Of a stretch of 64,000 nt of DNA, positions 28,414-38,597 are shown in pieces. The position numbers and the translations under genes were made by a program. The DNA is taken from positions 38,151 to 102,150 of the forward strand of contig JAEEVA010000006.1 in NCBI GenBank assembly GCA_016286995.1, in the 5' to 3' direction. Origin of the DNA: Prevotella sp. (GTDB lineage Bacteria > Bacteroidota > Bacteroidia > Bacteroidales > Bacteroidaceae). Each line of letters starts with the position of its first letter. Within the stretch, counting starts at the first letter, position 1. The notes beneath the pieces are model-generated. The model was not told where the DNA came from, did not search any database, and saw only the letters and a program-made list of their open reading frames with translations.

Positions 28414-29754
28414 TTATTGTTTTGTGCAAACGTTTGTCTTATTCTTTATAACACTGACGCTCAGTGCGCCTGCTACAAGCAGTACACCAGAGACAATCAT
28501 CATGGTAGACTGATGGTGACCGACTGCCGACAAGACCAGTCCACCACACAGTGCAGCGATAATCTGCGGCAGGCAGATGGTGCCATTGAACAGGCCCAGA
28601 TAGGCACCCATGTGACCATAGCCCTGCAGGGCATTGGTGACAAAGGTGAACGGCATGGCCAACATGGCGGCCCAGGCACAACCAATGAGTACAAAGGGAA
28701 TGAACTGCATATACTGGTTGTGGAGGAAAGGCACTAAGGCGAAGCCTATGGCACCCAGCAGCAGACTGACGGCATAGGCCATCTTCGTGTTCTTAAACTG
28801 CGGCAGGATGGCTGCCCATACCACAGAGCCGAGAGCCTGTACGGCAAACAGCACACCTACCCAGTTGCCGGCAGCCTGGAATGGCTCACTGGCTGGATCG
28901 GTGGTGTCCCAGACGGTTTCAGCAATGGCTCCTGTCGAGTAGTTCCACATATAGAGGAATGCCGCCCAGCAGAAGAACTGTACCAGTCCGACCTTCCAGA
29001 AGGTGGAGGGTGCATTCTTCAGCAGGGTAATCCAGTTGGCAGAGTTTTCACTCCCCTCGCCCTTTGGAGAGGGGTCGGGGGTGAGGCTGTTGTACTCCGC
29101 ATATTCCTTCGGGTTCCACTCCTTGACCTTCAGCGTCGTATAGATAACACAGAGTATCAGAATAGCAGCACCGATGTAGAACGACCAGATGACAGAGTCG
29201 GGTATGACGCCTTTCTCGGCCACATTGCTGATACCGATAAAGGTAAAAATAAAGGGGAAGAGATAGCCTGCCACAGAACCAGCATTACAGAGGAACGACT
29301 GGATGCTGTAGGCCTTGGCCTTCTGCTCCTCGTTCACCATATCGCCTACCAACATTTTAAAGGGCTGCATGGCCATATTGATGCTGGTGTCAAGGAACAT
29401 CAGGGCTATCAGTCCGAAAATCATGGCAGCACTGACGGCTAGTCCCAGCGAACCGGCGTTAGGCAGCAGACACATGACCAGTACGGCTACGGCAGCCCCC
29501 ACGAACAGATAGGGTATACGCCGACCGAAGCGTGTCCACGTCTTGTCACTTAGCGTACCTACGATAGGCTGTACCAAGATGCCCATCAGAGGGGGCAGAA
29601 TCCAGAAATAACTCAACGAGTGCGGGTCGGCACCCAATGTGGCAAAAATACGTGAAATGTTGGCAGACTGCAGGGCATAGGCAATCTGTACGCCAAAGAA
29701 CCCAAAGCTCAGGTTCCACAGGCTCCAAAACGGTAGATTCGGTTTTTGTTTCAT
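28414..29754 (-). CDS. MFS sugar transporter, SLC45/MalT-like
   Basis: A 446-residue transporter with twelve predicted membrane segments. The GTLSDKTWTRFGRRIPYL motif between helices 2 and 3 is the MFS signature (D-x-x-x-x-R-x-G-R-R), and the opening NLPFWSLWNLSFGFFGVQIAYALQ is typical of the maltose-type branch found next to malQ and GH97 genes in Bacteroidales. It probably imports maltose or malto-oligosaccharides to the cytoplasm. The middle cytoplasmic loop contains NSLTPDPSPKGEGSEN (29047-29088), an in-frame copy of a GC-rich repeat. It is first in the minus-strand run after the LacI-type gene. Confidence 0.85.
   Translation of the reverse strand: MKQKPNLPFWSLWNLSFGFFGVQIAYALQSANISRIFATLGADPHSLSYFWILPPLMGILVQPIVGTLSDKTWTRFGRRIPYLFVGAAVAVLVMCLLPNAGSLGLAVSAAMIFGLIALMFLDTSINMAMQPFKMLVGDMVNEEQKAKAYSIQSFLCNAGSVAGYLFPFIFTFIGISNVAEKGVIPDSVIWSFYIGAAILILCVIYTTLKVKEWNPKEYAEYNSLTPDPSPKGEGSENSANWITLLKNAPSTFWKVGLVQFFCWAAFLYMWNYSTGAIAETVWDTTDPASEPFQAAGNWVGVLFAVQALGSVVWAAILPQFKNTKMAYAVSLLLGAIGFALVPFLHNQYMQFIPFVLIGCAWAAMLAMPFTFVTNALQGYGHMGAYLGLFNGTICLPQIIAALCGGLVLSAVGHHQSTMMIVSGVLLVAGALSVSVIKNKTNVCTKQ
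28436..28447. promoter_or_regulatory. LacI-type operator-like palindrome before malQ
   Basis: GCAAACGTTTGT overlaps the last codons of the transporter gene, 35 bases before the malQ start. Its core CAAACGTTTG equals the core of the palindrome at 30986-30999, so it is a candidate second site for the same regulator. Confidence 0.5.
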
Positions 29755-29839
29755 ATCTCTTACTTCTTAATTCCTACTTCTTAATTCATAATTGCCGTTA
29801 GGCAACATCTCTTAATTCTTAACTCTTACTTCTTAATTC

Positions 29840-30865
29840 TCACCTCGTTGTTCCTCTGATAATCAGGCGAGTACGTACGATGCGGCGTTCAGCCTTCTCC
29901 AGAGGAATGGTGCCTTCGACATGACCGATGAGGATGTCGGCAGCTTCCTCACCCACCTTGATGCCACGCTGTTCGACGGTGGTCAGCATGGGGTCACAGG
30001 CCACGGCACGCTGGCCATTGGTGAAGCCACAAATGCTGATGTCCTTAGGTACCTTGAGACCCATGCGCTTGGCGGTATAGAGAATGCCGATGGCAGTGTC
30101 GTCGTTGACGGCAAAGAAGGCATCAGGTCGGTTGTCCATCTGTAGAATCTCTGGCGTAATGGCCTCAGCATCAGCGCGGTTGTCACAAATGCGCGTGATG
30201 GTCTCGTCGTAAACCAACCCATGTTTCAGCAGGGCGTCCTTATAGCCGTTGAAGCGGTTCTTCGATATCTCCAGCGTCTGTGGAGCACCATAAAAGGCAA
30301 TGCGCTTGCAGCCTGTCTCGATAAGGTGTGTTACGGCATTATAGGCGCCCATATAGTCGTCGACCACTACACGGCTCGCGTTCACGCCCGTACATATTCT
30401 ATCATAGAATACCAGGGGAACGCCCTCGTTCATCAGCCGCTGGAAATGGTCGTACTTCTGCGTGTCCTTGGCCTGGCTGACAATGATGCCGCAGACTTTG
30501 TTCTCATAGAACGACTGACAGATGCGTACCTCACGCTCATACTGTTCCGAGCTCTGTGCCACCATGATACGGTAGCCGCGAGCTGACGCCTCCTCCTCGA
30601 TACCGGTAAGCACCGACATGAAGTAGAAATGCGTAAACTCCGGAATGATGACCCCAATGACCTTGATGGGTTGGATGCGCGAGAACCGCAGCGACTCCGC
30701 AATGACGTTCGGCGTGAAGTTATGTTCGCGGGCATACTGCTGGATGGCCGCCCTACGCTCTGCCGAGATACGTGGCGAATCCTTTAGCGCACGTGAGACG
30801 GTAGCCACCGAGATTCCAAACTCGCGGGCTATATCCTTCATTGTCATTGGCGTCTTCTCTTTCAT
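29840..30865 (-). CDS. LacI-family transcriptional regulator
   Basis: About 341 residues: an N-terminal LacI helix-turn-helix (MTMKDIAREFGISVATVSRA) with the hinge LRFSRIQ, then a periplasmic-binding-protein-like effector domain (VIGVIIPEFTHFYFMSVLTGIEEEA to the end). It likely controls the starch genes on both sides. The start at 30863-30865 is preferred over the in-frame ATG at 30925, because a -7 element (TAACTTTG on the minus strand, 30923-30930) places the transcript start after 30925. This regulator replaces SusR, the membrane regulator of the classic Bacteroides sus locus. Confidence 0.88.
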   Translation of the reverse strand: MKEKTPMTMKDIAREFGISVATVSRALKDSPRISAERRAAIQQYAREHNFTPNVIAESLRFSRIQPIKVIGVIIPEFTHFYFMSVLTGIEEEASARGYRIMVAQSSEQYEREVRICQSFYENKVCGIIVSQAKDTQKYDHFQRLMNEGVPLVFYDRICTGVNASRVVVDDYMGAYNAVTHLIETGCKRIAFYGAPQTLEISKNRFNGYKDALLKHGLVYDETITRICDNRADAEAITPEILQMDNRPDAFFAVNDDTAIGILYTAKRMGLKVPKDISICGFTNGQRAVACDPMLTTVEQRGIKVGEEAADILIGHVEGTIPLEKAERRIVRTRLIIRGTTR

Positions 30866-30922
30866 GCGGTTTTTAGTGATATTCGTACTATGATGCGTGG
30901 GCATTCTTTCACGTTCTGCTTG

Positions 30923-30930
30923 CAAAGTTA
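30923..30930 (-). promoter_or_regulatory. Promoter -7 element of the LacI-type gene
   Basis: The minus strand reads TAACTTTG, matching TAnnTTTG, about 58 bases before the preferred start codon. No clear -33 element. Confidence 0.5.
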
Positions 30931-30985
30931 TTGAAAAGTTTCATTCGTTGTTATCTTCTCTCATCCATTTGTTAAGAAACAGTAA

Positions 30986-30999
30986 TGCAAACGTTTGCA
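30986..30999. promoter_or_regulatory. LacI-type operator between regulator and susC
   Basis: TGCAAACGTTTGCA is a perfect 14-bp palindrome with the central CG typical of LacI-family operators. It lies between the divergent regulator and susC-like genes, 66 bases upstream of the susC -7 element. Confidence 0.75.
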
Positions 31000-31064
31000 C
31001 TGTACTAATAACGCATTTATATCAAAAAAAGTATCAACGTATGAAAACTTTCCTTACTTTTGCA

Positions 31065-31072
31065 CTTGATTT
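31065..31072 (+). promoter_or_regulatory. Promoter -7 element of the susC-like operon
   Basis: TACTTTTG, 60 bases before the ATG at 31133. A matching TTTG at the -33 distance is absent, as in promoters that rely on an activator. Confidence 0.5.
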
Positions 31073-31132
31073 AAATCAAATCTTTCGAAATTCGAGAACT
31101 TAATATATTATACTAACTTTAAAAATTAAAAG

Positions 31133-34100
31133 ATGAAGCAGGTAAACATTCAATTGCCGTTTAGAATGCTTGTCCTCCTATTAGGACTCTTTCTTTCGGT
31201 GGGAGCCTTTGCGCAGATAGACGTCAAAGGCCATGTTAAGGATGCTATGGGTGAACCCATCATCGGTGCTACCGTACGCGTGGACGGAACACAGACCGCT
31301 ACCGTATCGGACTTCGACGGTAATTTCACCTTGAAAGCTAACCAAGGTGCCGACATCAGCATCAGCTATATCGGCTACCAGACACAGACTGTCAAGGCAG
31401 CCCCCTCCTTGGAGGTGATACTGCAGGAAGATGCCACGATGTTGGAAAACGTGGTGGTCATCGGTTACGGTGTTGCACGTAAGACAGACCTGACCGGTTC
31501 AGTGACGGCCATCAAGCCCGACGAGAAGAACCACGGTCTGATTACCTCAGCCCAGGACATGATCCAGGGTAAGATTGCCGGTGTGAACGTCACCAATGGC
31601 GGTGGTACCCCTGGTGGTGGTGCTACCATCCGTATTCGTGGCGGTTCGTCACTGAACGCCTCTAACGACCCGCTGATCGTTATCGACGGTCTGGCTATGG
31701 ACAATCAGGGTGTCAAGGGTGCTCCCAATGCCCTGAATATGGTGAACCCCAACGATATCGAGTCGTTCACCGTCCTGAAGGATGCCTCTGCTACCGCCAT
31801 CTATGGTAGCCGTGGTTCTAATGGTGTCATCATCATCACAACCAAGAAAGGCCGTGTCAATCAGAAGCCGCACATCAGCTACAACGGTAACGTGTCGTAC
31901 TCGATGAAGAAGAAGACTCTCGACGTGCTAAAAGGCGACGAGTATCGTAACTTCATCCGCAATTACTACGGTGCCGACTCTGAGGCTGCCGCCCTGCTGG
32001 GTGATGCCAATACCGACTGGCAGGACGAGATCTTCCAGGGTGCTATCGGTGTTGACCACAACGTCACCGTTGCCGGTGGCTTGAAGAACATGCCTTACCG
32101 TGTCAGCGCAGGCTATACGGAGCAGGAAGGTATCCTGAAGGGCTCCAGCTTCCAGCGTACCACAGCAAGCATCACGGTGAATCCCTCACTGCTGAAGGAC
32201 CACCTGAAGTTCAACATCAACGGTAAGTTCATGCACTCGTTCAACCGCTATGCCAACGAGGCCGCCATTGGTGATGCTACCCGCATGGATCCCACACAGC
32301 CCATCTACTCCAGCGACCCCGCCTTCCAGAACTATGGCGGCTACTGGCAGTGGAGAGACAGCGGTTCGTCGCTGAACGACCCCTTCTATCCCACCATGTG
32401 GAACCGTAACACAGTGGCCAATCCCCTGTCACGTCTGGCCGAGAAGAACGACCGTGCCAACTCGTTTGACTACATGGGTAACATTGAGATGGACTATCAG
32501 GTTCACGGTTTCGAGGACCTGCGCATCCACATGAATGCCAGCGGCGACTGGGCCAACGGTAAGCAGAAGACGGATTATGATGCTTTTGGTCCCTCCAACT
32601 TCTATTATGGCAACTATGGCTACTCCTACGAGAAGAAGTATAACCTTACTTACTCTGCCTACGCACAGTATTATAAGGACTTCCTGAAGACCCAGCACTT
32701 CGACATCATGGCCGGTTACGAGTGGAGCCATACGAAGTATCAGGGTGACAGCCACTATGCAGGTCGCTACCCCCTGACCACCAATCAGGTGATTACCCAC
32801 GACGACGGTACCACAGAAGCTGCTGCCGGCAAGCCCTACAAGGAGAGTACCAGCATCTGGAAGTCTGAGAGCTATCTCGTCAGCTTCTTCGGTCGTGCTT
32901 TCTACAACGCTTTCGACCGCTACATGGTAACCTTCACGCTGCGTCACGACGGTTCCAGCCGCTTCAAGGAACACTGGGCAACATTCCCGTCAGTAGCCCT
33001 TGGTTGGAAGATCAATGGTGAGTCGTTCCTGAAGGATGTCACCTGGATGGACGAGTTGAAAGCCCGTTTCGGCTGGGGTAAGACCGGTCAGCAGAACGGC
33101 ATTGGCGACTACAACTACTTCGCCACCTATAATGTCAACACAACGAATGTCGACGGACGCTATCCTATCCTTGGCGTCAACGACGACGGTCTGCTCTATC
33201 GTCCCGATGCCTATAATCAGGACCTGAAGTGGGAGACTACCACGACCACCAACGTCGGTCTGGACTTCACCTTCTTCCACAACCGTTTTAGCGGTAGCTT
33301 CGACTACTACTATCGTAAGACCACCGACCTGATCAACGATGCTTCTGTATCGGCTGGCTCCAACTTCCGTAACATGGTACGCTCGAACATCGGTTCTTTG
33401 GAGAACAGAGGTTTCGAGGCTTCTCTGACCGTACGTCCCGTACAGACCGAGGACTGGCAGTGGGAGGTTACCGGTAACTTCAGCTACAACAAGAACAAGA
33501 TTACGGAGCTCACGGGCGAGTCATCGCTGGTGATGACCGGTCGCATCTCTTCTGGTACTGGTAACGACTGTCAGGCTCACTCTGTAGGTTATCCACACAA
33601 TTCCTTCTATGTCTACCAGCAGGTTTACGGTGAGAACGGACAGCCCCTTGAGGGTGTCTATGTCGACCGTAACGGCGACGGCCAGATCAACGACTCTGAC
33701 CGCTACTTCTACAAGAGCCCTGATGCTCCCTATACTGCTGGCTTGAGCTCACGCATACAGTATAAGAACTGGGATTTAGGCTTCAACCTGCGTGCCAGCT
33801 TCGACAACTATGTCTATTGGGACAAGGAAGCCGGCTACTCGAATGTTTCGAAGCGCTATGACTCTTCCTTCGGCTATCTGCAGAACGTCATCCCCGGTGC
33901 CATCGAGCGCAACTGGTCGACTTACGACCACGCATTGTCTGACTATTTTGTCCACAACGCTTCATTCCTGAAGTGCGACAATATCACGCTGGGCTATTCG
34001 TTCAAGACTTGGGACGACTTCCTCAACGGCCGTGTCTATGTGAGTGCTACCAACGTGTTCACCATCACCAAGTACAAGGGTATCGATCCTGAGGTGTATG

Positions 34101-34168
34101 GCGGTATCGACAACAACATGTATCCGCGTCCCTTCACTGTGCAGATGGGTGTTAACCTCAACTTCTAA
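31133..34168 (+). CDS. SusC-like TonB-dependent outer-membrane transporter
   Basis: A 1011-residue outer-membrane porin that imports malto-oligosaccharides with its SusD lid. Signal peptide (to about residue 27), then the carboxypeptidase-like domain (IDVKGHVKDAMGEPIIGATVRVDG), the SusC plug motif NVVVIGYG (the TonB-dependent receptor entry in this family), plug DPLIVIDGLAMDNQG, and a 22-strand barrel ending VQMGVNLNF with the terminal phenylalanine. First gene of the plus-strand operon. Substrate assignment rests on the adjacent GH77, GH97 and SusD/E/F-like genes. Confidence 0.93.
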   Translation: MKQVNIQLPFRMLVLLLGLFLSVGAFAQIDVKGHVKDAMGEPIIGATVRVDGTQTATVSDFDGNFTLKANQGADISISYIGYQTQTVKAAPSLEVILQEDATMLENVVVIGYGVARKTDLTGSVTAIKPDEKNHGLITSAQDMIQGKIAGVNVTNGGGTPGGGATIRIRGGSSLNASNDPLIVIDGLAMDNQGVKGAPNALNMVNPNDIESFTVLKDASATAIYGSRGSNGVIIITTKKGRVNQKPHISYNGNVSYSMKKKTLDVLKGDEYRNFIRNYYGADSEAAALLGDANTDWQDEIFQGAIGVDHNVTVAGGLKNMPYRVSAGYTEQEGILKGSSFQRTTASITVNPSLLKDHLKFNINGKFMHSFNRYANEAAIGDATRMDPTQPIYSSDPAFQNYGGYWQWRDSGSSLNDPFYPTMWNRNTVANPLSRLAEKNDRANSFDYMGNIEMDYQVHGFEDLRIHMNASGDWANGKQKTDYDAFGPSNFYYGNYGYSYEKKYNLTYSAYAQYYKDFLKTQHFDIMAGYEWSHTKYQGDSHYAGRYPLTTNQVITHDDGTTEAAAGKPYKESTSIWKSESYLVSFFGRAFYNAFDRYMVTFTLRHDGSSRFKEHWATFPSVALGWKINGESFLKDVTWMDELKARFGWGKTGQQNGIGDYNYFATYNVNTTNVDGRYPILGVNDDGLLYRPDAYNQDLKWETTTTTNVGLDFTFFHNRFSGSFDYYYRKTTDLINDASVSAGSNFRNMVRSNIGSLENRGFEASLTVRPVQTEDWQWEVTGNFSYNKNKITELTGESSLVMTGRISSGTGNDCQAHSVGYPHNSFYVYQQVYGENGQPLEGVYVDRNGDGQINDSDRYFYKSPDAPYTAGLSSRIQYKNWDLGFNLRASFDNYVYWDKEAGYSNVSKRYDSSFGYLQNVIPGAIERNWSTYDHALSDYFVHNASFLKCDNITLGYSFKTWDDFLNGRVYVSATNVFTITKYKGIDPEVYGGIDNNMYPRPFTVQMGVNLNF

Positions 34169-34216
34169 GAATTGACAATTGATATTGACAATTAATAAAT
34201 AATAAGGAATAAAGTC

Positions 34217-35818
34217 ATGAAAAGATTCATCAAAAATATAATCCCGGTGGCAGCAGCCACGCTGCTTCTCGGTATGACCTCCTGTACCAAGGACCTGGAC
34301 GTGACACCTATCGACCCCAGTAAGACTATGGTACCCGACGAGGCAGCATTGTACACCAAGTGCTATGCTAACATGGCCCTGCAAGGTCAGGGCGGTCAGG
34401 GCGGTGACGTCGACATTGACGGTCTGGACGGTGGTACGGCAGGTTTCGTACGCCAGCTGTTCAATGCTAATGAGTTAACGACCGACGAGGGCATCTGTGC
34501 CTGGGGCGACCCTGGTATTCCCGCCTTCAACTTCAACCAGTGGGATGCTTCTCACCCCATGTTGCAAGGTTTCTACTATCGTCTGTACACGGGTATCGCC
34601 TACTGCAACCACTATCTTGAGGTTTGCGCCGGCGTTGATGCCACCCGCGAGGCCGAGGTCCGTTTCCTCCGTGCCCTGTACTACTACCACCTCATGGACT
34701 GCTTCGGCAATGTGCCTTTTGCTACCAAGCTGATGTCTACCTCTCCTGAGCAGATTCAGCGCGCCGAACTCTTCAAGTGGATTGAGAGCGAGCTGCTCGA
34801 CGTTAAGGATAAGATGATGGCTCCTGCTGTCCGCAAGGACACCGATAGCGGCTACGGTCGTGCCGACCAGGATGCAGCCTATATGCTGCTGGCCCGTCTC
34901 TATCTGAATGCCGAGGTGTATACCGGCACAGCCAAGTGGGCTGAGGCCAAGCAGTATGCCGAGAAGATCATCAATGGTCCCCACAAGCTGTGGACACAAG
35001 GCATGAACGGCTTCAGCGCCTACCAGATGCTCTTCATGGGCGACAATGGTAGCAATGGCGCTTCACAGGAGGCTATCCTCCCCATTCTGCAGGATGGTGT
35101 CAAGACTACCGCATGGTGTACTTCTCTGTTCCTGATGGCTTCCACGTGGAAGGCTGACATGGATACTGAGCAGAACTACGGCACCAGCGAATTCTGGGCT
35201 GGTAACCGTGCTCGTAGCACCCTCGTTGCCAAGTTCTTCCCCAACAACAATGCTCCCACAGTCTCTATCAAGGATATGGCGACTGTAGCCGGTGACGACC
35301 GTGCCCTGTTCTTCGGCATCGACCGTGAGCTCTATGTAACCGTTCCCACCGAGTTTACTTCTGGCTATTCAGTAGGTAAGTACCGTAATACTTATGCAGG
35401 AAGCGGTTCTGCTCACAACTCTCAGTTCATCGACACTGACTTCTTCCTCATGCGCTCTGCTGAGGCTTACCTCATCGCTGCCGAAGCCGATGCCCGTATA
35501 AATGGAGGTACTACATCGGCTACCGGTGCAGGCTACATCAACGCCCTGCGCCAGCGTGCCAATACCACGACGCTGACCAGCTACTCACTGCAGCAGATTC
35601 TGGACGAGCGTTCACGTGAGCTCTACTTTGAGGGCTTCCGTCGTACCGACCTTATCCGCTACGGATACTTTGGCGGTAACGACAGTGGCAAGTATCTCTG
35701 GGAGTGGAAGGGTGGTTCACAGAACGGTGCAGCCCTGCCTGCTTATCGTAACCTGTTTGCCCTGCCTGCTGAGGATGTCAATGCCAACCCCAACCTGAAG
35801 CAGAACGAGGGATATTAA
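34217..35818 (+). CDS. SusD-like starch-binding lipoprotein
   Basis: A 533-residue surface lipoprotein (signal MKRFIKNIIPVAAATLLLGMTSC with the lipobox cysteine). The SusD fold is shown by the N-terminal TPR-like helices (VRFLRALYYYHLMDCFGNVPF) and the C-terminal SusD block RSAEAYLIAAEADARING...YINALRQRANTT and ILDERSRELYFEGFRRTDLIRYG. It caps the SusC-like transporter and delivers oligosaccharide. A 48-base AT-rich repeat gap separates it from susC. Confidence 0.93.
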   Translation: MKRFIKNIIPVAAATLLLGMTSCTKDLDVTPIDPSKTMVPDEAALYTKCYANMALQGQGGQGGDVDIDGLDGGTAGFVRQLFNANELTTDEGICAWGDPGIPAFNFNQWDASHPMLQGFYYRLYTGIAYCNHYLEVCAGVDATREAEVRFLRALYYYHLMDCFGNVPFATKLMSTSPEQIQRAELFKWIESELLDVKDKMMAPAVRKDTDSGYGRADQDAAYMLLARLYLNAEVYTGTAKWAEAKQYAEKIINGPHKLWTQGMNGFSAYQMLFMGDNGSNGASQEAILPILQDGVKTTAWCTSLFLMASTWKADMDTEQNYGTSEFWAGNRARSTLVAKFFPNNNAPTVSIKDMATVAGDDRALFFGIDRELYVTVPTEFTSGYSVGKYRNTYAGSGSAHNSQFIDTDFFLMRSAEAYLIAAEADARINGGTTSATGAGYINALRQRANTTTLTSYSLQQILDERSRELYFEGFRRTDLIRYGYFGGNDSGKYLWEWKGGSQNGAALPAYRNLFALPAEDVNANPNLKQNEGY

Positions 35819-35872
35819 TAATTGAGAATTGACAATTGAGAATTGACAATCGAAAATTAAGAATTGAGAATT

Positions 35873-37081
35873 ATGAAGACATTATTCAAATCAACAATAC
35901 TGATGGCTGCCGGACTGGTGCTCCTGGCCGGATGTAAGGACGACAACGAGTCGAACCCCACCATTGCGCAGCCCAGCCAGTTCGTGCTCAACGAACCGGC
36001 CGTCAAGGACAATGTCGACCTGCAGAAGTCATCTACCGTGTCGCTCACATGGTCGCAGCCCACTCCTTACAACAACTTCAATGCCCCCGTGGTGCCAACC
36101 TACACTGTTCAGGTGTCACCGTCAGGCAGCTTCAACCAGGCTTTCGATGCCGACCTTGAGGACAATACGGGTGCAGACTTCTTTGAACTGGCCGAGACCT
36201 ATTCTAACGGTCAGAATGCCGAGATTAGCACCGAGACATTGAACCGCTCGCTGGAAGAGCTGTTGGGCTGGAAGGAAGAGTCTGCCGTACCTGCCAAGCA
36301 GCAGCTGGCCATCCGTGTCAAGTCTGCTATCCGCGACGCTTCCTTCAAGGAGTACAATGTCATCTACTCGAACGTCATCAATATGACCACCATTCCTTAC
36401 TATGTCGAGCTGAAGCCCGCTGATCCCGAAATCTGGTGGCTCATCGGTGCCGACATCGCTGACGGCTCATGGGGCGGTGACCTGGGTAAGTGCGTCATTC
36501 CGATGCAGACCATTGAAGGTGCCGAGTACGACAAGAAGACTGGTCAGGGCGAAATCCGCTGGATTGGCTATCTCGCTGGCAGCGGCTTCAAGCTCCGTGG
36601 CTCTATGGACGACAACTGGGCTACCCAGTGGGGTCAGGGCGACAGCTTCGGTACATATGTGAAGAACGACGGCGGCTCAGGCAACATCACCGTACCTGCT
36701 GCCGGTCTCTACACCGTCACGCTGAATACCGCTGAGGACAAGCTCACCGTTGAGCCTTACGAGGGCAGTGCTCCCGTCTTCACTGGCATGGCCATCTCCG
36801 GTGACTTCAACGAGTGGAGCGATACTGACATGACCCCGTGCTCTACCGGTTGGGAGAACCACGACTGGTACATCTCACAGCACCTCGATGCCGGCGCACA
36901 GATCAAGATCAAACAGGCTGGTTCATGGGACTACAACAAGGGTGGTGCCTTCATTCCCTACTCTGCAGGCATGTATGTATACGGTGTGGGCAATGGCGAC
37001 AATCTTGTTGTCGACGAAGCTGGCGACTACCTGATCATCTTCAACGACATCACTGGTTACATTCGTTTCATCAAACAATAA
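35873..37081 (+). CDS. SusE-like outer-membrane starch-binding lipoprotein
   Basis: About 402 residues. The start at 35873 gives the lipoprotein signal MKTLFKSTILMAAGLVLLAGC. The N-terminal domain (about 35-165: PSQFVLNEPAVKDN...VSLTWSQPTPYNN) is the SusE Ig-like module. Two starch-binding modules follow, with WWLIGADIADGSWGG and SGDFNEWSDTDM, carrying the aromatic residues that stack on glucose helices. It sits fourth from the operator in the order susC, susD, susE, susF. Confidence 0.85.
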   Translation: MKTLFKSTILMAAGLVLLAGCKDDNESNPTIAQPSQFVLNEPAVKDNVDLQKSSTVSLTWSQPTPYNNFNAPVVPTYTVQVSPSGSFNQAFDADLEDNTGADFFELAETYSNGQNAEISTETLNRSLEELLGWKEESAVPAKQQLAIRVKSAIRDASFKEYNVIYSNVINMTTIPYYVELKPADPEIWWLIGADIADGSWGGDLGKCVIPMQTIEGAEYDKKTGQGEIRWIGYLAGSGFKLRGSMDDNWATQWGQGDSFGTYVKNDGGSGNITVPAAGLYTVTLNTAEDKLTVEPYEGSAPVFTGMAISGDFNEWSDTDMTPCSTGWENHDWYISQHLDAGAQIKIKQAGSWDYNKGGAFIPYSAGMYVYGVGNGDNLVVDEAGDYLIIFNDITGYIRFIKQ

Positions 37082-37100
37082 CTATTAAGGAATAACGACT

Positions 37101-38531
37101 ATGATCAAGAAAATATTATCATTGATAGCACTTGTAGCGTCGGTAGCAGCATGCACCGACGACTACAAGGACTGGGCAAACCCGCAGGTGGTGCCACAGC
37201 CCGACGCAGTCTCCTTCACCGACGGTAATGTTTCGGCAGTCGGTGTCATCAACTTTGCCGACTTCATGCCTGGACAGACCACCGTCAAGGTGTGCAACAT
37301 CACTGCACCCACAGCATCACAGGAAACCTATGCCCCCGTCTATAGCATCCAGTTGGGTGATAACACCTATGAGCTGACTGCCGACGGTGCCATGAGAATT
37401 GGCGACCTCGAGGAGTACGTAGAGGGCACCTTTGGTAAGGCTCCCATAGAGCGCACCATCGACGCCACTGTCAGCATGTGGCTCGACAACAAGCTCACGT
37501 CTGTCAAGACCGGCACAGCGAAAGTTATCATCAAGGCCGTTCCCAATGCACCGTTCATTGACACCGGCTATTGGCTCACTGGTGACTTTGCAGGATGGAA
37601 CAAGGAAGGTGCTCTGCCCTTCACACACCTGGGCGGTGGCGACGTCTACGACAATCCCGAGTTCCAGATTGTGTTCACCACGACTGCCGACAACCAGTAT
37701 TGGAAGATCATTCCGCAGAACAACTACGACAATGACTTCTGGGCAGGCGGTGAGAAGGGTGTCGTTGGTACCGTCGTCGACGGTGACACCAGCATGGAAG
37801 GCATGCTCGTTACCGACAATCCTCAGGCTGGTAAGATTGAGGCTGCAGGTATCTACCGCATGACCATCAACATGATGAACTACACCTACAAGATTGAGAA
37901 GATGAACTTCTCGGAATTCATCTATGTACCTGGCAATGCCCAGAAGTACAACACCTCTGCTGCCGGAATGCCAGAATGGGGTTGGACGCCTGAACTCGCA
38001 CCCGCACTGCGTTCTGCCAACTTCGACGGTGTCTATGTAGGTTTCGCTTACATGGACGGCGAATTCAAGTTCACCAAGGAGCGCAACTGGAGTGCCGAGT
38101 ACAACTACGACAGCTTCAACACCTACGACCCCATCTTCACTGGTGAGGCTGGCAAGGGCGGCAACATCAACTGCACCGAGGCTGGTTACTACCGTCTTGT
38201 GGCCGATGTCGCTGGTGGTTCGCTGAAAGCTACCAAACTGACGTGGGGACTTGTCGGTCCTGCCACACCTGGCGGATGGGATGCCGGTGCTTACACCGTC
38301 ATGACCTATAATATGGCCGACGACTGCTGGGAGATTACTACTGACCTGGCTGCCGACGAGTTCAAGTTCACCACTAATGGCTCGTGGGACATCAACCTCG
38401 GTGGCAAGCTCGACGACCTTTCAGAAGGTGGCGGAAACCTGCGCATCGACGAGGCCGGCAAATACACCATCAAGTTGTATCCCAGCCGTTCCCAGAGCGA
38501 CAAGATGTACGCTACTATCGTGAAACAGTAA
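37101..38531 (+). CDS. SusF-like outer-membrane starch-binding lipoprotein
   Basis: A 476-residue lipoprotein (MIKKILSLIALVASVAAC). An N-terminal SusE/F domain (about 25-150) is followed by three starch-binding modules. The first opens TGYWLTGDFAGWN, the second holds WGWTPELAPALRS, and the third holds LAADEFKFTTNGSWDINLGG. SusF-type proteins hold starch at the cell surface without catalysis. It ends the operon; a terminator follows at 38555. No surface amylase (SusG) gene follows in this window. Confidence 0.83.
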   Translation: MIKKILSLIALVASVAACTDDYKDWANPQVVPQPDAVSFTDGNVSAVGVINFADFMPGQTTVKVCNITAPTASQETYAPVYSIQLGDNTYELTADGAMRIGDLEEYVEGTFGKAPIERTIDATVSMWLDNKLTSVKTGTAKVIIKAVPNAPFIDTGYWLTGDFAGWNKEGALPFTHLGGGDVYDNPEFQIVFTTTADNQYWKIIPQNNYDNDFWAGGEKGVVGTVVDGDTSMEGMLVTDNPQAGKIEAAGIYRMTINMMNYTYKIEKMNFSEFIYVPGNAQKYNTSAAGMPEWGWTPELAPALRSANFDGVYVGFAYMDGEFKFTKERNWSAEYNYDSFNTYDPIFTGEAGKGGNINCTEAGYYRLVADVAGGSLKATKLTWGLVGPATPGGWDAGAYTVMTYNMADDCWEITTDLAADEFKFTTNGSWDINLGGKLDDLSEGGGNLRIDEAGKYTIKLYPSRSQSDKMYATIVKQ

Positions 38532-38554
38532 ACACACCCAACCTTGTTTAACCC

Positions 38555-38597
38555 ATACAGGCGGACAGCTACACGGCCAGTCCGCCTGTATGACTTA
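38555..38597 (+). terminator. Terminator of the sus-like operon
   Basis: A 12-bp perfect stem (ATACAGGCGGAC at 38555-38566 with GTCCGCCTGTAT at 38580-38591) after the susF-like gene. The tail is only weakly T-rich. Confidence 0.65.
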
